Notes under the pieces: generated by a model | Seen by the model: only the letters and a program-made list of their open reading frames with translations | The model's database searches: none | What the model was told of the DNA's origin: nothing | Translations under genes and position numbers: made by a program | Part shown: one piece after another, positions 34,421 to 43,541 of the stretch | Layout of the letters: every line of letters begins with the position of its first letter | How positions within the stretch are numbered: the stretch's first letter is position 1 | Assembly (NCBI RefSeq): GCF_018403285.1 | Contig: NZ_BOSJ01000007.1 | Location: 124,001 to 188,000 of the forward strand | From: Paenibacillus sp. J45TS6 | Lineage (GTDB): Bacteria; Bacillota; Bacilli; Paenibacillales; Paenibacillaceae | Length of the DNA: 64,000 nucleotides | Direction of reading: 5' to 3'

Positions 34421-35109
34421 TGCTGTTCACCGCCTGTAACAATAGAAGAAGGTTTTTGATTACGTTCAGCAGTATATTCATCAAGGCCCGCTTTCCGAAG
34501 TTTACATGCAGGGCATTCGCCGCACCCATCGCCCATAATCCCGTTATAGCAAGTAAGCGTACGCTCACGTACAAATTCAAATGCTCCGAGTTCGTCCGCC
34601 ATTGCCCAAGTTTCTGCTTTGTTCAGCCACATGAGAGGAGTATGAAGAACAAAATCATAATCCATTGCCAGGTTTAATGTGACATTCAGTGATTTTACAA
34701 ATACGTCACGGCAGTCTGGATATCCGCTAAAATCAGTCTCACATACGCCGGTAATAATGTGACGTGCTCCTTTTTGTTTGGCAAGGACAGCCGCAAAGCT
34801 TAGGAACAAGTGGTTTCTTCCATCAACGAATGTGCTTGGCAGTTCGCCTTCTTCTTGTGAAATATCAATATCACTGCGAGTGAGAGCATTCGGTGCGAGT
34901 TGATTGAGCAGGCTCATATCAAGAACGGTTTGCTCCACACCTAGTTCACGAGCGATATCAGCAGCCACTTCAATCTCCTGTTTATGGCGCTGTCCATAAT
35001 CAAAAGTGACAACTTCCACTTCTGCAAAGTATTTTTTTGCCCAGAACAGGCAAGTCGTGCTATCTTGTCCGCCGCTGAATACGACGATTGCTTTTTCATT
35101 TGTAAACAT
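34417..35109 (-). CDS. queC: 7-cyano-7-deazaguanine synthase
   Basis: The 230-residue ATP-dependent enzyme converts CDG to preQ0. It has the PP-loop [10 protein letters not shown] and the C-terminal zinc site CYNG...[14 protein letters not shown]. It is the first gene of the que operon, downstream of a preQ1 riboswitch. Confidence 0.95.
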   Translation of the reverse strand: MFTNEKAIVVFSGGQDSTTCLFWAKKYFAEVEVVTFDYGQRHKQEIEVAADIARELGVEQTVLDMSLLNQLAPNALTRSDIDISQEEGELPSTFVDGRNHLFLSFAAVLAKQKGARHIITGVCETDFSGYPDCRDVFVKSLNVTLNLAMDYDFVLHTPLMWLNKAETWAMADELGAFEFVRERTLTCYNGIMGDGCGECPACKLRKAGLDEYTAERNQKPSSIVTGGEQQ

Positions 35110-35351
35110 AAAAAAACCTCTCTATCTTCTAGGATTAGTAAACACGAACGGATCGCGTTTCATCAGCGGAAGAAAAGAGAAGTTCCTTACTCGATCAACA
35201 AAAAAACAGGCCGCTGCCAAAATTGGAGGGCACTTATATAGATTGACGAGGCATCATTTACGAACACGAAAATGAGCAATCGGCCACTTTATGAAAATAA
35301 AGCTGCTGACTGCACAGGGGAGGTAAATAGCCTGCTTATTAGACAATCTGT

Positions 35352-35384
35352 ATAGTTTTTTATAGAGGGAGTTCGCGAACCTCT
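35352..35384 (-). promoter_or_regulatory. preQ1 class I riboswitch aptamer
   Basis: On the minus strand the sequence AGAGGTTCGCGAACTCCCTC then TATAAAAAACTA has the hairpin GAGG/CCTC with loop and the A-rich tail that forms the H-type pseudoknot of preQ1-I aptamers. It precedes queCDEF and should lower expression when preQ1 is plentiful. The leader between aptamer and queC is about 240 bases and contains a U-run at 35200-35206 that may mark a terminator. Confidence 0.88.
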
Positions 35385-35498
35385 CCCATGGAAATCGGAT
35401 ATCCCGCATGATGATCCATGGATTTATATTTGTAGTTGTCGTTAGTTTTTATCGTACTCGTAGTATTATAGCAGAAAATAGGCACAATAGAAGCCCTT

Positions 35499-36206
35499 TT
35501 ACTTAATCAATACATTTCCAAAAGGTAACACTTCACGCAAAATTCGTTTAAAAAGACCCTCGTCATTGTTCATATCACTCTCGAGTTTCCGATTTTCTCG
35601 GCCGGCCTGAAACAGGACCGTACCTTGTCCGGTCATCTTCCAGTGATAGTTCATATGCTGACTAGCGAGATGATTTCCATACACGGTGAGTTCCAGTTTT
35701 GCATTTTCCGGATAAGCAATGACGCTGCCGGCATCTACATACAGTGGGGCAGTGGGATGAAGCTCTTGTTCACAGACTTGACCTTGCGTGAGAATACCGA
35801 TCACTCCGTTACCCGAAAATTTCATTTTTATTGCATCTCGGGTAATCAGCATATTCTTGACCTTAAGAATCCTAGTCTGCATTTGTATTCCTTCACTATA
35901 GAAGAATAAATGCCGGAAGTCGTACAGCAGATCACTTTTCTCTTCGAGTTTGATCGATTTCATGCTGAAACCGGGGGGCAGGGCAGTAACAAACTGGCAA
36001 GGACCGCTAATCTCGGATTGAATCAGCTTATGTTTACGATACATTCCGCTAATATTCATGAGACGATCATTTCTGCCCGTACCGGACCCGCGGTAAGCAA
36101 CAATCTGCTGCGGATGAAGCACATGGATTTTGTCTCCTTCGGTTAATGAGAAAGTGACAGCTTGTCCGGTAATCATAGAAGCTTCGTGTCCTTGAGATAT
36201 TTGCAT
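35499..36206 (-). CDS. AIM24-family protein
   Basis: The 235-residue all-beta protein has GYRGSGTG-type turns (VAYRGSGTG), a repeated GEG/GQG pattern and SGNGVIGILTQGQVCEQELH, matching the AIM24 (TIGR00266-like) family found in many bacteria. It has no signal peptide. Its role in bacteria is not established. Confidence 0.8.
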   Translation of the reverse strand: MQISQGHEASMITGQAVTFSLTEGDKIHVLHPQQIVAYRGSGTGRNDRLMNISGMYRKHKLIQSEISGPCQFVTALPPGFSMKSIKLEEKSDLLYDFRHLFFYSEGIQMQTRILKVKNMLITRDAIKMKFSGNGVIGILTQGQVCEQELHPTAPLYVDAGSVIAYPENAKLELTVYGNHLASQHMNYHWKMTGQGTVLFQAGRENRKLESDMNNDEGLFKRILREVLPFGNVLIK

Positions 36207-36251
36207 CTTTTGTTCTGTTCCTTTCTATAAATAGAGAAGCCTGATCTTGAA

Positions 36252-36689
36252 TTATAATCTTGAATGTCTTTGCATACGATAACGAATGATACGGACAAGC
36301 ACGAAGTAGAATATGATAAGGCCAATGGCTGTAATCACCGTCGTCGTAATTCTTTTTTGTGTCTTCATTCGTTGTTCTTCTGCTTTTTGCAGCTTACTAA
36401 CCATGGAAGTAAGGCTTTCATTTTGCTCCATGAGATATTGATTTTGTGCGATCAATTCTTCATTATGAGCCTGGAATGATTCTATATTTTCTTTGGCGCT
36501 GTTGAGTTCCGTCATCGTCTGTTCATAGCTCTGTTGTAATTTATTTACTTCCTCCGGTAGATTTGAAAACTGCTCATATCCGTTATATACATTTTCCCAA
36601 AATCCGGCCTGAGCCCGCTCATCTGAAATCATGAGAAGTAGACTGTACATGGCAAGTGCCATCAGTAGAAGTTGCCACTTTTTTTTCAT
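36252..36689 (-). CDS. Exported or membrane coiled-coil protein, 145 aa
   Basis: It has a signal-like N-terminus (KKKWQLLLMALAMYSLLLMI, then SDERAQAGF). A long coiled-coil spans about 40-107 (ENIESFQAHNEELIAQNQYL). A membrane helix near 113-133 is followed by RYRMQRHSRL. The topology suggests an extracytoplasmic coil anchored at the C-terminus. No family was recognised. Confidence 0.65.
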   Translation of the reverse strand: MKKKWQLLLMALAMYSLLLMISDERAQAGFWENVYNGYEQFSNLPEEVNKLQQSYEQTMTELNSAKENIESFQAHNEELIAQNQYLMEQNESLTSMVSKLQKAEEQRMKTQKRITTTVITAIGLIIFYFVLVRIIRYRMQRHSRL

Positions 36690-36931
36690 AGATCCACCAC
36701 CTTATATATCCTATTAACCCGAAATAAAGAAAGAATATTAGGGGATACTGCTATTCTATACGATCATTTGTTTTTTATTGTTTCATATATTCTGAAATTG
36801 ATTTAAAGAATGTAACAAAAATTAAAAAATATATGTTTAGACATACTTCGGATAGGTTAATTAGAAGGAAAAGGTCTTATTCGGGAAATAATGAACTGTG
36901 GTTGTCATATTTATAAGGAGGAAATACAGAA

Positions 36932-37078
36932 ATGGAAAGCAGAGTAGATAAAAAAGTGTATAAAACAATTCGAGTAACGGTTAATGAAAAACCGGTTGGA
37001 AAAGCATTAGTTATGGACGGGGTCACTTATGCTCCGATTAATAAAAATAAAAGAACCGTAGAAATGAAACGTCGTTAA
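36932..37078 (+). CDS. Small basic protein, 48 aa, stalk-domain-like
   Basis: A strong AAGGAGG lies 10 bases before the ATG. The product (MESRVDKKVYKTIRVTVNEK, then PVGKALVMDGVTYAPINKNK) resembles one repeat of the copper-amine-oxidase-N stalk domain (VTVNGKPV...DGVTYVPL). It has no signal peptide. It may be a stand-alone single-repeat version; function is unknown. Confidence 0.6.
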   Translation: MESRVDKKVYKTIRVTVNEKPVGKALVMDGVTYAPINKNKRTVEMKRR

Positions 37079-37144
37079 TATCAATGCTTCATAGTGAGCA
37101 ACACGTGATAGGAAAGAACGATCAGATCGGAAACGGGTATATGA

Positions 37145-37226
37145 TTCAAAAACCCCGTGTTCGGTTTTTTATCATGAGAAAAGATACAGTAAGGAACACA
37201 GATCTGTGAGATTTGTGTTTTTTTGT
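37145..37226 (+). terminator. Two terminators in a row
   Basis: CAAAAACC-CCGTGTTC-GGTTTTTT (37145-37170) follows the 48-aa gene. ACACAGAT...ATTTGTGTTTTTTT (about 37196-37226) follows it. Both are hairpins with T-runs. Confidence 0.65.
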
Positions 37227-37370
37227 CATAAAAGGTCGGAAAATAACGAATGGATGGTGTAAAGACACAAAAATTTGCAACTATTTGTATAAGAACATAT
37301 GTTCCCTGACAATCAGTTGTCTTTTTATCCTGTTAGTATTTAAGTAAAGCAACTGAGGGGGGAGATTTTA

Positions 37371-38123
37371 GTGAGTTCATCTTTGGATGTATTTTATACT
37401 TGGAACCGCGAAGCTATTCCCGTTTCTGGCGAAAATTCACTGTTTTTGCTGATTGAATGGCGCAGTGGACCACCGGCCAAGAGACAACTGAAGACACAGC
37501 CTAAACTGTTATTCCGTGAAGTGGAATTGTTAATTAAACCTGAGAAGGACATGCAGATCAAAGCAGTTCATGGTGTGAGGGCAAAAGAATCCGACGCCGG
37601 ATGGGTAATTGGTCTCGGTAACGCGTATAAAGGGAAAACAAAATCTTTCTTACTAGAATTCGATGTAAGTTCTCAATCTCCAGGCAAGAAACCGGCATGC
37701 TCCGCTTATTGGAGTGCACTGAAGACAAAGCAAGAACAACGGGTTTTACTGCGAAGAGAACAAATTAATTTGCTTGTTTCCACACATTTTGGGGTAATTG
37801 GAAGAGAACCAGACCCACGGGTGCAGAAATATGCAGTACTAAGTCAATCGACTGTAATTATGAAGCAGAGCCTCAGGGCGTTTGAAAGAGGCAGAAATGA
37901 AGAAGGAAAAGAAATTATAAAAAGACATACAGATGGATTGTTGATCCTAGCCACGAGGACGGGCGATTTAGAGTATTATCGGGAGGCTCATATTCTGAGT
38001 TGTTTATGCCTTTATTATGAGCAGACTCATGAGAAATCTTGTTATGATTCGGTTGATGTGGAAGAAGATCAGAGTCTCACAGTGTCTTATGGCAAGGATT
38101 ACTATGATAAAGAAGCAAAATAA
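37371..38123 (+). CDS. Unrecognised 250-aa protein, beta-sandwich plus helical part
   Basis: Translation starts at GTG after GAGGGGGGAG. The N-terminal 110 residues are beta-rich and resemble the accessory sandwich found after von Willebrand A domains (LFREVELLIKPEKD, ...GLGNAYKGKTKSFLLEF). The remainder (125-215) is helical. No VWA MIDAS motif is seen, so this would be a fragment-like relative only. No signal peptide. Function is unknown. Confidence 0.6.
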   Translation: MSSSLDVFYTWNREAIPVSGENSLFLLIEWRSGPPAKRQLKTQPKLLFREVELLIKPEKDMQIKAVHGVRAKESDAGWVIGLGNAYKGKTKSFLLEFDVSSQSPGKKPACSAYWSALKTKQEQRVLLRREQINLLVSTHFGVIGREPDPRVQKYAVLSQSTVIMKQSLRAFERGRNEEGKEIIKRHTDGLLILATRTGDLEYYREAHILSCLCLYYEQTHEKSCYDSVDVEEDQSLTVSYGKDYYDKEAK

Positions 38124-38300
38124 GCAGCAAGATTGCTGTTTAGGTATCAAATATTCAGTACTTATCAGATAGCATCTAGGTTTATAACGGAATATACATA
38201 ATGAAAACAAGCCAAATAACCGATATAAGTCCAAAGAACTATAAACTTACGAGGCGATATTAGTTCTTTTTAACTATAGTGTTGTTATAGGGGGCATCTC

Positions 38301-39302
38301 ATGACAGAGCGACTTATACGATTAATGCGTATTATTACCTTGGTACAGGCAAAGCCTGGAATTTTAGCAAGAGAATTAGCAGAACGTTGTGAAACATCAG
38401 AGCGTACAATTTACCGGGATATGGATGCACTTAGTGCAATGCATATTCCGGTTGTAAATATGGGGCACGGACGTGGATATCAGTTTATCAGCAGGTTTGC
38501 ACTTTATCCGCTGAATTGGTCAGAGGAAGAAACGACAGCCTTTGCAAAACTAGCAGATGTTATGGACGAAGTGAAACCATTATTGCCTTGTGCTTTTGAA
38601 AGTGCCTACGAGAAAGTTATGGCTGTAAGTCTAAAGAAGAAAACAGAACGAGTCGAATGGGCTGAACAATTTGCCGAAGTGATTCGGCTTGGAAAAGCAG
38701 AGGAACACTGGCAGGATGAAAGGGACAACAAAATCATTGTCAGTATTATACAAGCTTCTTTGTCACAGAATACAATCCAGGCTGTCTACGATTCGCCGAT
38801 TGAGGGCGTTGAAGGGTTTGTTAACATAGAGCAATCTAATCTAAAACTAACGATCGATCCTTATCATTTAGTACCTAAAGGATATCATTTTTATGTAATC
38901 GGATATTGTCACAATACAGAGAGAGTAGAGTCTTTTCGAATGAGCTGCTTTCTTGAAGCGGAGATTATGCCTCAGACCTTTCGGAGAGAAATGTATGCAC
39001 AAAACATCTCCATGAAAGACACATTGTCTGTTAATCCAGGGCTGGAACGAACCTTGTTTAAAGTGAGGTTTTATGAGGAAGCTGTGGAGAAGATGAAACG
39101 AAGTGAATTTCTGGTAAAGCCTAAGTATATACACGAACCAGATGGGAATATGATCCTTGAAGTCATGGTGAATAACAGTGAAGAGTTTATGGATTGGCTT
39201 ATGCCTTATGGACCTGCTGCCGAAATACTCGAGCCCCCGTATTACCGAGATCAATTACGAGAGAGGCTCAAGACTTGGCTTTGTTTCTATCAAGATGAGT
39301 AA
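38301..39302 (+). CDS. YafY-type WYL-domain transcription regulator
   Basis: The 333-residue protein has an N-terminal HTH_11 (ARELAERCETSERTIYRDMD, residues about 22-45) and a WYL domain in the middle (LTIDPYHLVPKGYHFYVIGY ... FRMSCFLEAEI). The C-terminal extension is of the YafY type. WYL regulators bind nucleotides or nucleic acids and control stress or metabolic genes; the target is not evident. It converges on the exonuclease gene. Confidence 0.85.
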   Translation: MTERLIRLMRIITLVQAKPGILARELAERCETSERTIYRDMDALSAMHIPVVNMGHGRGYQFISRFALYPLNWSEEETTAFAKLADVMDEVKPLLPCAFESAYEKVMAVSLKKKTERVEWAEQFAEVIRLGKAEEHWQDERDNKIIVSIIQASLSQNTIQAVYDSPIEGVEGFVNIEQSNLKLTIDPYHLVPKGYHFYVIGYCHNTERVESFRMSCFLEAEIMPQTFRREMYAQNISMKDTLSVNPGLERTLFKVRFYEEAVEKMKRSEFLVKPKYIHEPDGNMILEVMVNNSEEFMDWLMPYGPAAEILEPPYYRDQLRERLKTWLCFYQDE

Positions 39303-39313
39303 CCCGTTTCGTG

Positions 39314-39985
39314 TTAAGAATCAGATGGTCTAAGCAATTTGGCAAGATCTCCAAAGGGATTATGTTTATCATCATCTCCGCTCGAATATACAAGTTTGGA
39401 TTTCGTTCCTTCTTCGTCAGCGGCACTGTTCTCCGCAAGCTTCAAGTGTTCAAAATGATGAATAAATATTCTCGCTGTATTGATGGCGTCATCAAGAGCG
39501 CGATGCTGGGTACCGTCAAATGGAATACCACACATCGTAAGGGCCTGACTTAGTCCAAGCTGGCGGGAACCTCCTTCTTTACGAAGCGTCCTTGAGATTT
39601 GTTTTTGGATGTCATTATGGTTCCTGATCCAGTCCACTTTCACCTGATGCGTACGGCAATGGGATAAGAATTTGCTCTTGTCGTCTGGTCCCCAGGAACA
39701 GAGATAGTAGGTAGCTGGCAACCATTCGATAAATTGCTGAACGGCTTCGGGGAATAGAGGAGCTGCATCAATATCTTTCTGCGTAATACCGGTGAATTGG
39801 ATCGTATCTGTGGACAAAACGGATTTGTTGGAAGGTCGTACATAGGTATGAAATGAATCAACAACCCCTAGACTTCCTTTATCATCAATTGGGGCAACCT
39901 TTACCGCTCCGATGTCAATGATTTCGGAAGAATACCGAGTACTGCGGCTTACCGTAAATTCAAGATCATAGATAATGTAATTCAT
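39314..39985 (-). CDS. DEDDh-type 3'-5' exonuclease domain protein
   Basis: The 223-residue protein has Exo I YDLEFT (Asp and Glu) with EIIDIGAV, Exo II in CSWGPDDKSKFL, and Exo III HRALDDAINT (His and Asp). This is the RNase T/DnaQ layout and is close to KapD-like proteins of Bacillus. The C-terminal 45 residues are a charged tail. AAAGGAG supports the start. Confidence 0.85.
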   Translation of the reverse strand: MNYIIYDLEFTVSRSTRYSSEIIDIGAVKVAPIDDKGSLGVVDSFHTYVRPSNKSVLSTDTIQFTGITQKDIDAAPLFPEAVQQFIEWLPATYYLCSWGPDDKSKFLSHCRTHQVKVDWIRNHNDIQKQISRTLRKEGGSRQLGLSQALTMCGIPFDGTQHRALDDAINTARIFIHHFEHLKLAENSAADEEGTKSKLVYSSGDDDKHNPFGDLAKLLRPSDS

Positions 39986-40199
39986 CAGAAATAACTCCTT
40001 TCTCTATTTATTTTTGATTCATCTGAATCAATTCATCTATAAGCTCATTCTAAGATTCTCAGATCTATTGTACTATATTACTTGTTAGATAATAGACTGT
40101 CAGCGTATTTTCTATCACTTTCCTGGCAAGAATACTAGCTAACTAATTTTTATAGGATTTGTGTATACGAAGGAGATTGACTTTTATGTCATATTCCAG

Positions 40200-40520
40200 T
40201 AATCTTTTTGAAAAATGCGAACAGCGACGATCAAGGACATAGTATAGGATGACAACAAATTTCATAAGAGAATGAGATCCGATAGGCTGAAAGGTCTCTG
40301 AAATTTGAACTTATACTCCTACCTTGGAGCTGCAAGTAAATCTTGAGCAGATTTCACTTGCCGGGTTAGGCACGTTATGCCATAGAGAAGATTATTCTTT
40401 TGTATCTTGCCACGTTAGACTGGGTAACAGTTTACGTATTACATTACAGAGGAATAAACTTAAATTAGGGTGGTACCACGACATTTTCGTCCCTTGACGA
40501 AAGTGTCTTTTTTTATTTTA
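40200..40520 (+). promoter_or_regulatory. T-box riboswitch of proS
   Basis: The conserved T-box AGGGTGGTACCACG lies at 40467-40480. The terminator GACATTTTCGTC...GACGAAAGTGTCTTTTTTT lies at about 40480-40516. Stem I elements occur at 40212-40335 (GCGACGATC, AGAGAATGAG, GCTGAAAGGTCTC). The likely specifier is CCT (Pro) at 40318-40320, followed by A. Uncharged tRNA-Pro should stabilise the antiterminator and allow proS transcription. Confidence 0.9.
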
Positions 40521-40546
40521 CAGCCTATAGGAGGAGGGGGACAATC

Positions 40547-42298
40547 ATGCGTCAGAGTCAGTTGTTTATTCCAACCTTGAGAGAAGCGCCTGCAGAGGCA
40601 GAAGCGCGAAGTCACCAAATTTTGCTGAGGTCAGGTATGATTCGGCAAACGGCATCCGGTATCTACAGTCTTTTACCGTTAGGCAGAAGGGTCCTTCATA
40701 AGATAGAACAAATTGTTCGAGAAGAAATGGATGCCATTATGGCCCAAGAAACGCTGCTTCCTTCGCTGCAACCGATCGAGCTATGGGAAGAATCAGGTCG
40801 AAATCGTGATTATGGGCCGGAGCTTATGCGATTATCTGATCGACATGACAGGTCCTTTGCCCTTGGACCTACTCACGAAGAAGTGATTACCGCACTCATC
40901 CGCGATGAAGTTCATAGTTACCGTCAGCTGCCGCTTACGCTATATCAGATCAGTACAAAATATCGGGATGAACGAAGACCTCGTTTTGGTGTACTGCGCG
41001 GCCGCGAGTTTCTCATGAAAGATGCGTATTCTTTTTCCGCTAATTGGGAGGAGCTTGACCGAGTATACGAAGATATGGTCCAGGCATATACACGGATCTT
41101 TACTCGGGTAGGACTTCACTTCACGAAAGTGGAAGCAGATGCAGGAACGATTGGAGGAAGCGGCGAAACACACGAATTTATGGCGCTCGCAGACATTGGT
41201 GAAGATACAATTGTGACTTGTACCTCTTGTGATTATGCAGCAAATCTAGAGAAGGCGACTTTTAAAACCGATGCAGATGCTGGAGGGGCTGAGCCGTTTA
41301 CTCGAGTGTCAGAATCTCAGAAGACAAAGGTTCATACCCCAGACACGAAGACCATTCCGCAAGTTGCTTCATACCTGGATCTCGAACCGCAGAATATAAT
41401 CAAGACCCTGTTGTATGAGGCAGATGGTGTCCCTGTTGCTGTACTGATTCGTGGAGATCATGAGGTGAATGAGATTAAATTGCAGCATGCACTTAAAGTG
41501 GAGCAACTGGAGATGTTAGATCAAGAAAAATATAAGGATTTACAGCTTCCTGTGGGATATCTCGGACCATACGATCTTTCCATGAGAATCATTGCCGACT
41601 ATGCTGTTATTTCTATGGATCGTGCGGTGACTGGGGCGAATGAAGTGGACCATCACTATATTCAAGTGCAGCCAGGGCAAGATTTCACATGGGATATAGC
41701 AGTCGATATTCGGAATGCCGTAGAGGGAGATTTATGTTCTTCGTGCGGTTCTGCGCTTACGTTCGATCGCGGAATCGAAGTAGGGCATGTATTCAAACTG
41801 GGTACAAAATATAGTGATGCGATGGGCGCTACTTTCCTTAATCAGACAGGGACTCCTCAAAAACCGATTATGGGCTGCTATGGTATTGGAATTTCTCGGC
41901 TGCTTGGAACGATTGCAGAGCAATATTCGGCAGATCGTAAGATGAGCTGGCCAGTCGCTGTTGCTCCCTACCATGTGCATCTCATTCCGATTTCTGTGAA
42001 GGATGAGGTACAGATGGCACTCGTTCACGAACTTGAAAGTTCGCTGACTGCCCTTGGCGTGGAGGTACTCGTAGATGATCGAAATGAGCGTCCGGGCGTG
42101 AAGTTCAAAGACGCTGATCTAATGGGTCTGCCGATACGAGTCATTGTAGGAAGAGATGCAGCAGAAAGGCAGGTCGAGTGCAGTTGGCCGGCGAATTCTC
42201 ACGATGCAGAGAACACGGAACCATCTAGTTCTGAGCGCATGTCTGTAGAAGAAGTGCTTGAGATAACGAAAATGCATATTTTCCCAAAAGCAGACTAG
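40547..42298 (+). CDS. proS: Prolyl-tRNA synthetase, bacterial type
   Basis: The 583-residue class II synthetase has motif 2 (RDERRPRFGVLRGREFLMKD) and an internal editing INS domain (about 230-390, including IIKTLLYEADGVPVAVLIRG DHEVNEIKL). Motif 3 (GCYGIGISRLLG) and a C-terminal anticodon-binding domain follow. It charges tRNA-Pro. It follows a T-box leader. Confidence 0.96.
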   Translation: MRQSQLFIPTLREAPAEAEARSHQILLRSGMIRQTASGIYSLLPLGRRVLHKIEQIVREEMDAIMAQETLLPSLQPIELWEESGRNRDYGPELMRLSDRHDRSFALGPTHEEVITALIRDEVHSYRQLPLTLYQISTKYRDERRPRFGVLRGREFLMKDAYSFSANWEELDRVYEDMVQAYTRIFTRVGLHFTKVEADAGTIGGSGETHEFMALADIGEDTIVTCTSCDYAANLEKATFKTDADAGGAEPFTRVSESQKTKVHTPDTKTIPQVASYLDLEPQNIIKTLLYEADGVPVAVLIRGDHEVNEIKLQHALKVEQLEMLDQEKYKDLQLPVGYLGPYDLSMRIIADYAVISMDRAVTGANEVDHHYIQVQPGQDFTWDIAVDIRNAVEGDLCSSCGSALTFDRGIEVGHVFKLGTKYSDAMGATFLNQTGTPQKPIMGCYGIGISRLLGTIAEQYSADRKMSWPVAVAPYHVHLIPISVKDEVQMALVHELESSLTALGVEVLVDDRNERPGVKFKDADLMGLPIRVIVGRDAAERQVECSWPANSHDAENTEPSSSERMSVEEVLEITKMHIFPKAD

Positions 42299-42371
42299 TC
42301 AAAATGCTTAATATATTATATTCTATTAAAAACGAGTTTGACCTCAGCATATAACGATTTGTCCTAAAGCA

Positions 42372-42400
42372 TAGGGCCTTGATTTCAATCAAGGTCCTTT
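42372..42400 (+). terminator. Terminator after proS
   Basis: AGGGCCTTGAT-TTCA-ATCAAGGTCCTTTTTT is a strong stem with a T-run 75 bases past the proS stop. Confidence 0.85.
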
Positions 42401-42614
42401 TTTGTGTCTTTTTAGGGTTGTTGTGTAAATAGAGCAGGTATTTCTGAAGCTGGTTTTCTATTTTAAAGTGCTGAGAGATAAATAAGAGGGAGGTTTCAAA
42501 CTACAAGGTAAAATATGTATTTAAATACGTTAAAAGGTAAGTATTGCAGACCGATAAAAAGAATAAGGAAAAACAATACAAAGTACAAAATTAGATGATA
42601 GGAGATTAAAAAGC

Positions 42615-43541
42615 ATGAAAAAGTTAATTTTGTCGATTATGTTAGGGTCTTTGGTATTTACTTCGATACCTGTTGATCGTGTAGGAGCTGCGGGTGCTGC
42701 TTCCGTAGAAGTATTATTAGATACAAAGAAAATGAGTTTCCCTGATGCGAAACCTTTTCAGGACTCACAGGGAAGTGTAATGGTTCCAATTCGATTTGTA
42801 TCTGAAGCGTTAGGGGCTAAGGTGAGTTATAGCAAAAGCGGAAAGACGACTGTGGTTGGTGTTACGAATCAAGATCATACGGTAAAAATGACGGTGGGAC
42901 AAACTACCGCTTTGATTGATGGAAAAAAGAAAAGTTATGGTACGAAAATTATATTGAAGCAAAATCGGACCTTTGTCCCCTTACGATTGGTGAGTGAAGG
43001 GTTAGGGCAGAAAGTGGAATGGGATAAGGTAGGGCGCTGGGTTTGGATTGGAGAAAAGAATTTTAGAAGTACGGATGATAAGGAATTTAAGTTAAGACCA
43101 CTTAGTGACTTTAAAGAGTATTTCGAAAAAACTCCGAATCGAATTACTGAAAAAACACAAGGTGTGAAAGTTATAAGAATGAGTGATTTTCCAATCAGAC
43201 TAGGAAGTGGACAGGTCATTTATAGCATAGACATGATAAAGCGTAATGGAGAAAATTATATTACTATTAGAAGTAGTGAGAGAGGGAATCCAATAGACTT
43301 CTTAATTAAGAATGACTATATAAAAGGAAGAAATCACGTAGATAATGCATTCCAAAATAATAGTGATAAGACAGGAACAAATTTCTATCCGATTATCAGT
43401 TCTTCAGATCATTTTCAAAATGGGAAGTTTGTGGAAAATTATGATTACACAAAATTCAAACTCAGCAGTGTAGATTATATTTCTTTCAGAACAGATGACC
43501 CAGATAACTATATTGTAATTGTAGCTAACCCTTTTAAATGA
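42615..43541 (+). CDS. Secreted copper-amine-oxidase-N stalk-domain protein
   Basis: The 308-residue product has a signal peptide (MKKLILSIMLGSLVF...VGAAG). Two stalk repeats follow (GSVMVPIRFVSEALGAKVSY and RTFVPLRLVSEGLGQKVEWD, about 30-150). The C-terminal half of about 155 residues is unrelated to these repeats. It overlaps the next gene by 4 bases, so the two exported proteins are made together and may work as a pair. Confidence 0.85.
   Translation: MKKLILSIMLGSLVFTSIPVDRVGAAGAASVEVLLDTKKMSFPDAKPFQDSQGSVMVPIRFVSEALGAKVSYSKSGKTTVVGVTNQDHTVKMTVGQTTALIDGKKKSYGTKIILKQNRTFVPLRLVSEGLGQKVEWDKVGRWVWIGEKNFRSTDDKEFKLRPLSDFKEYFEKTPNRITEKTQGVKVIRMSDFPIRLGSGQVIYSIDMIKRNGENYITIRSSERGNPIDFLIKNDYIKGRNHVDNAFQNNSDKTGTNFYPIISSSDHFQNGKFVENYDYTKFKLSSVDYISFRTDDPDNYIVIVANPFK

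Noticed and set aside
35195-35210. U-run after the preQ1 aptamer as a simple terminator
   Set aside because: I cannot find a convincing stable stem directly before it, so no terminator is called.
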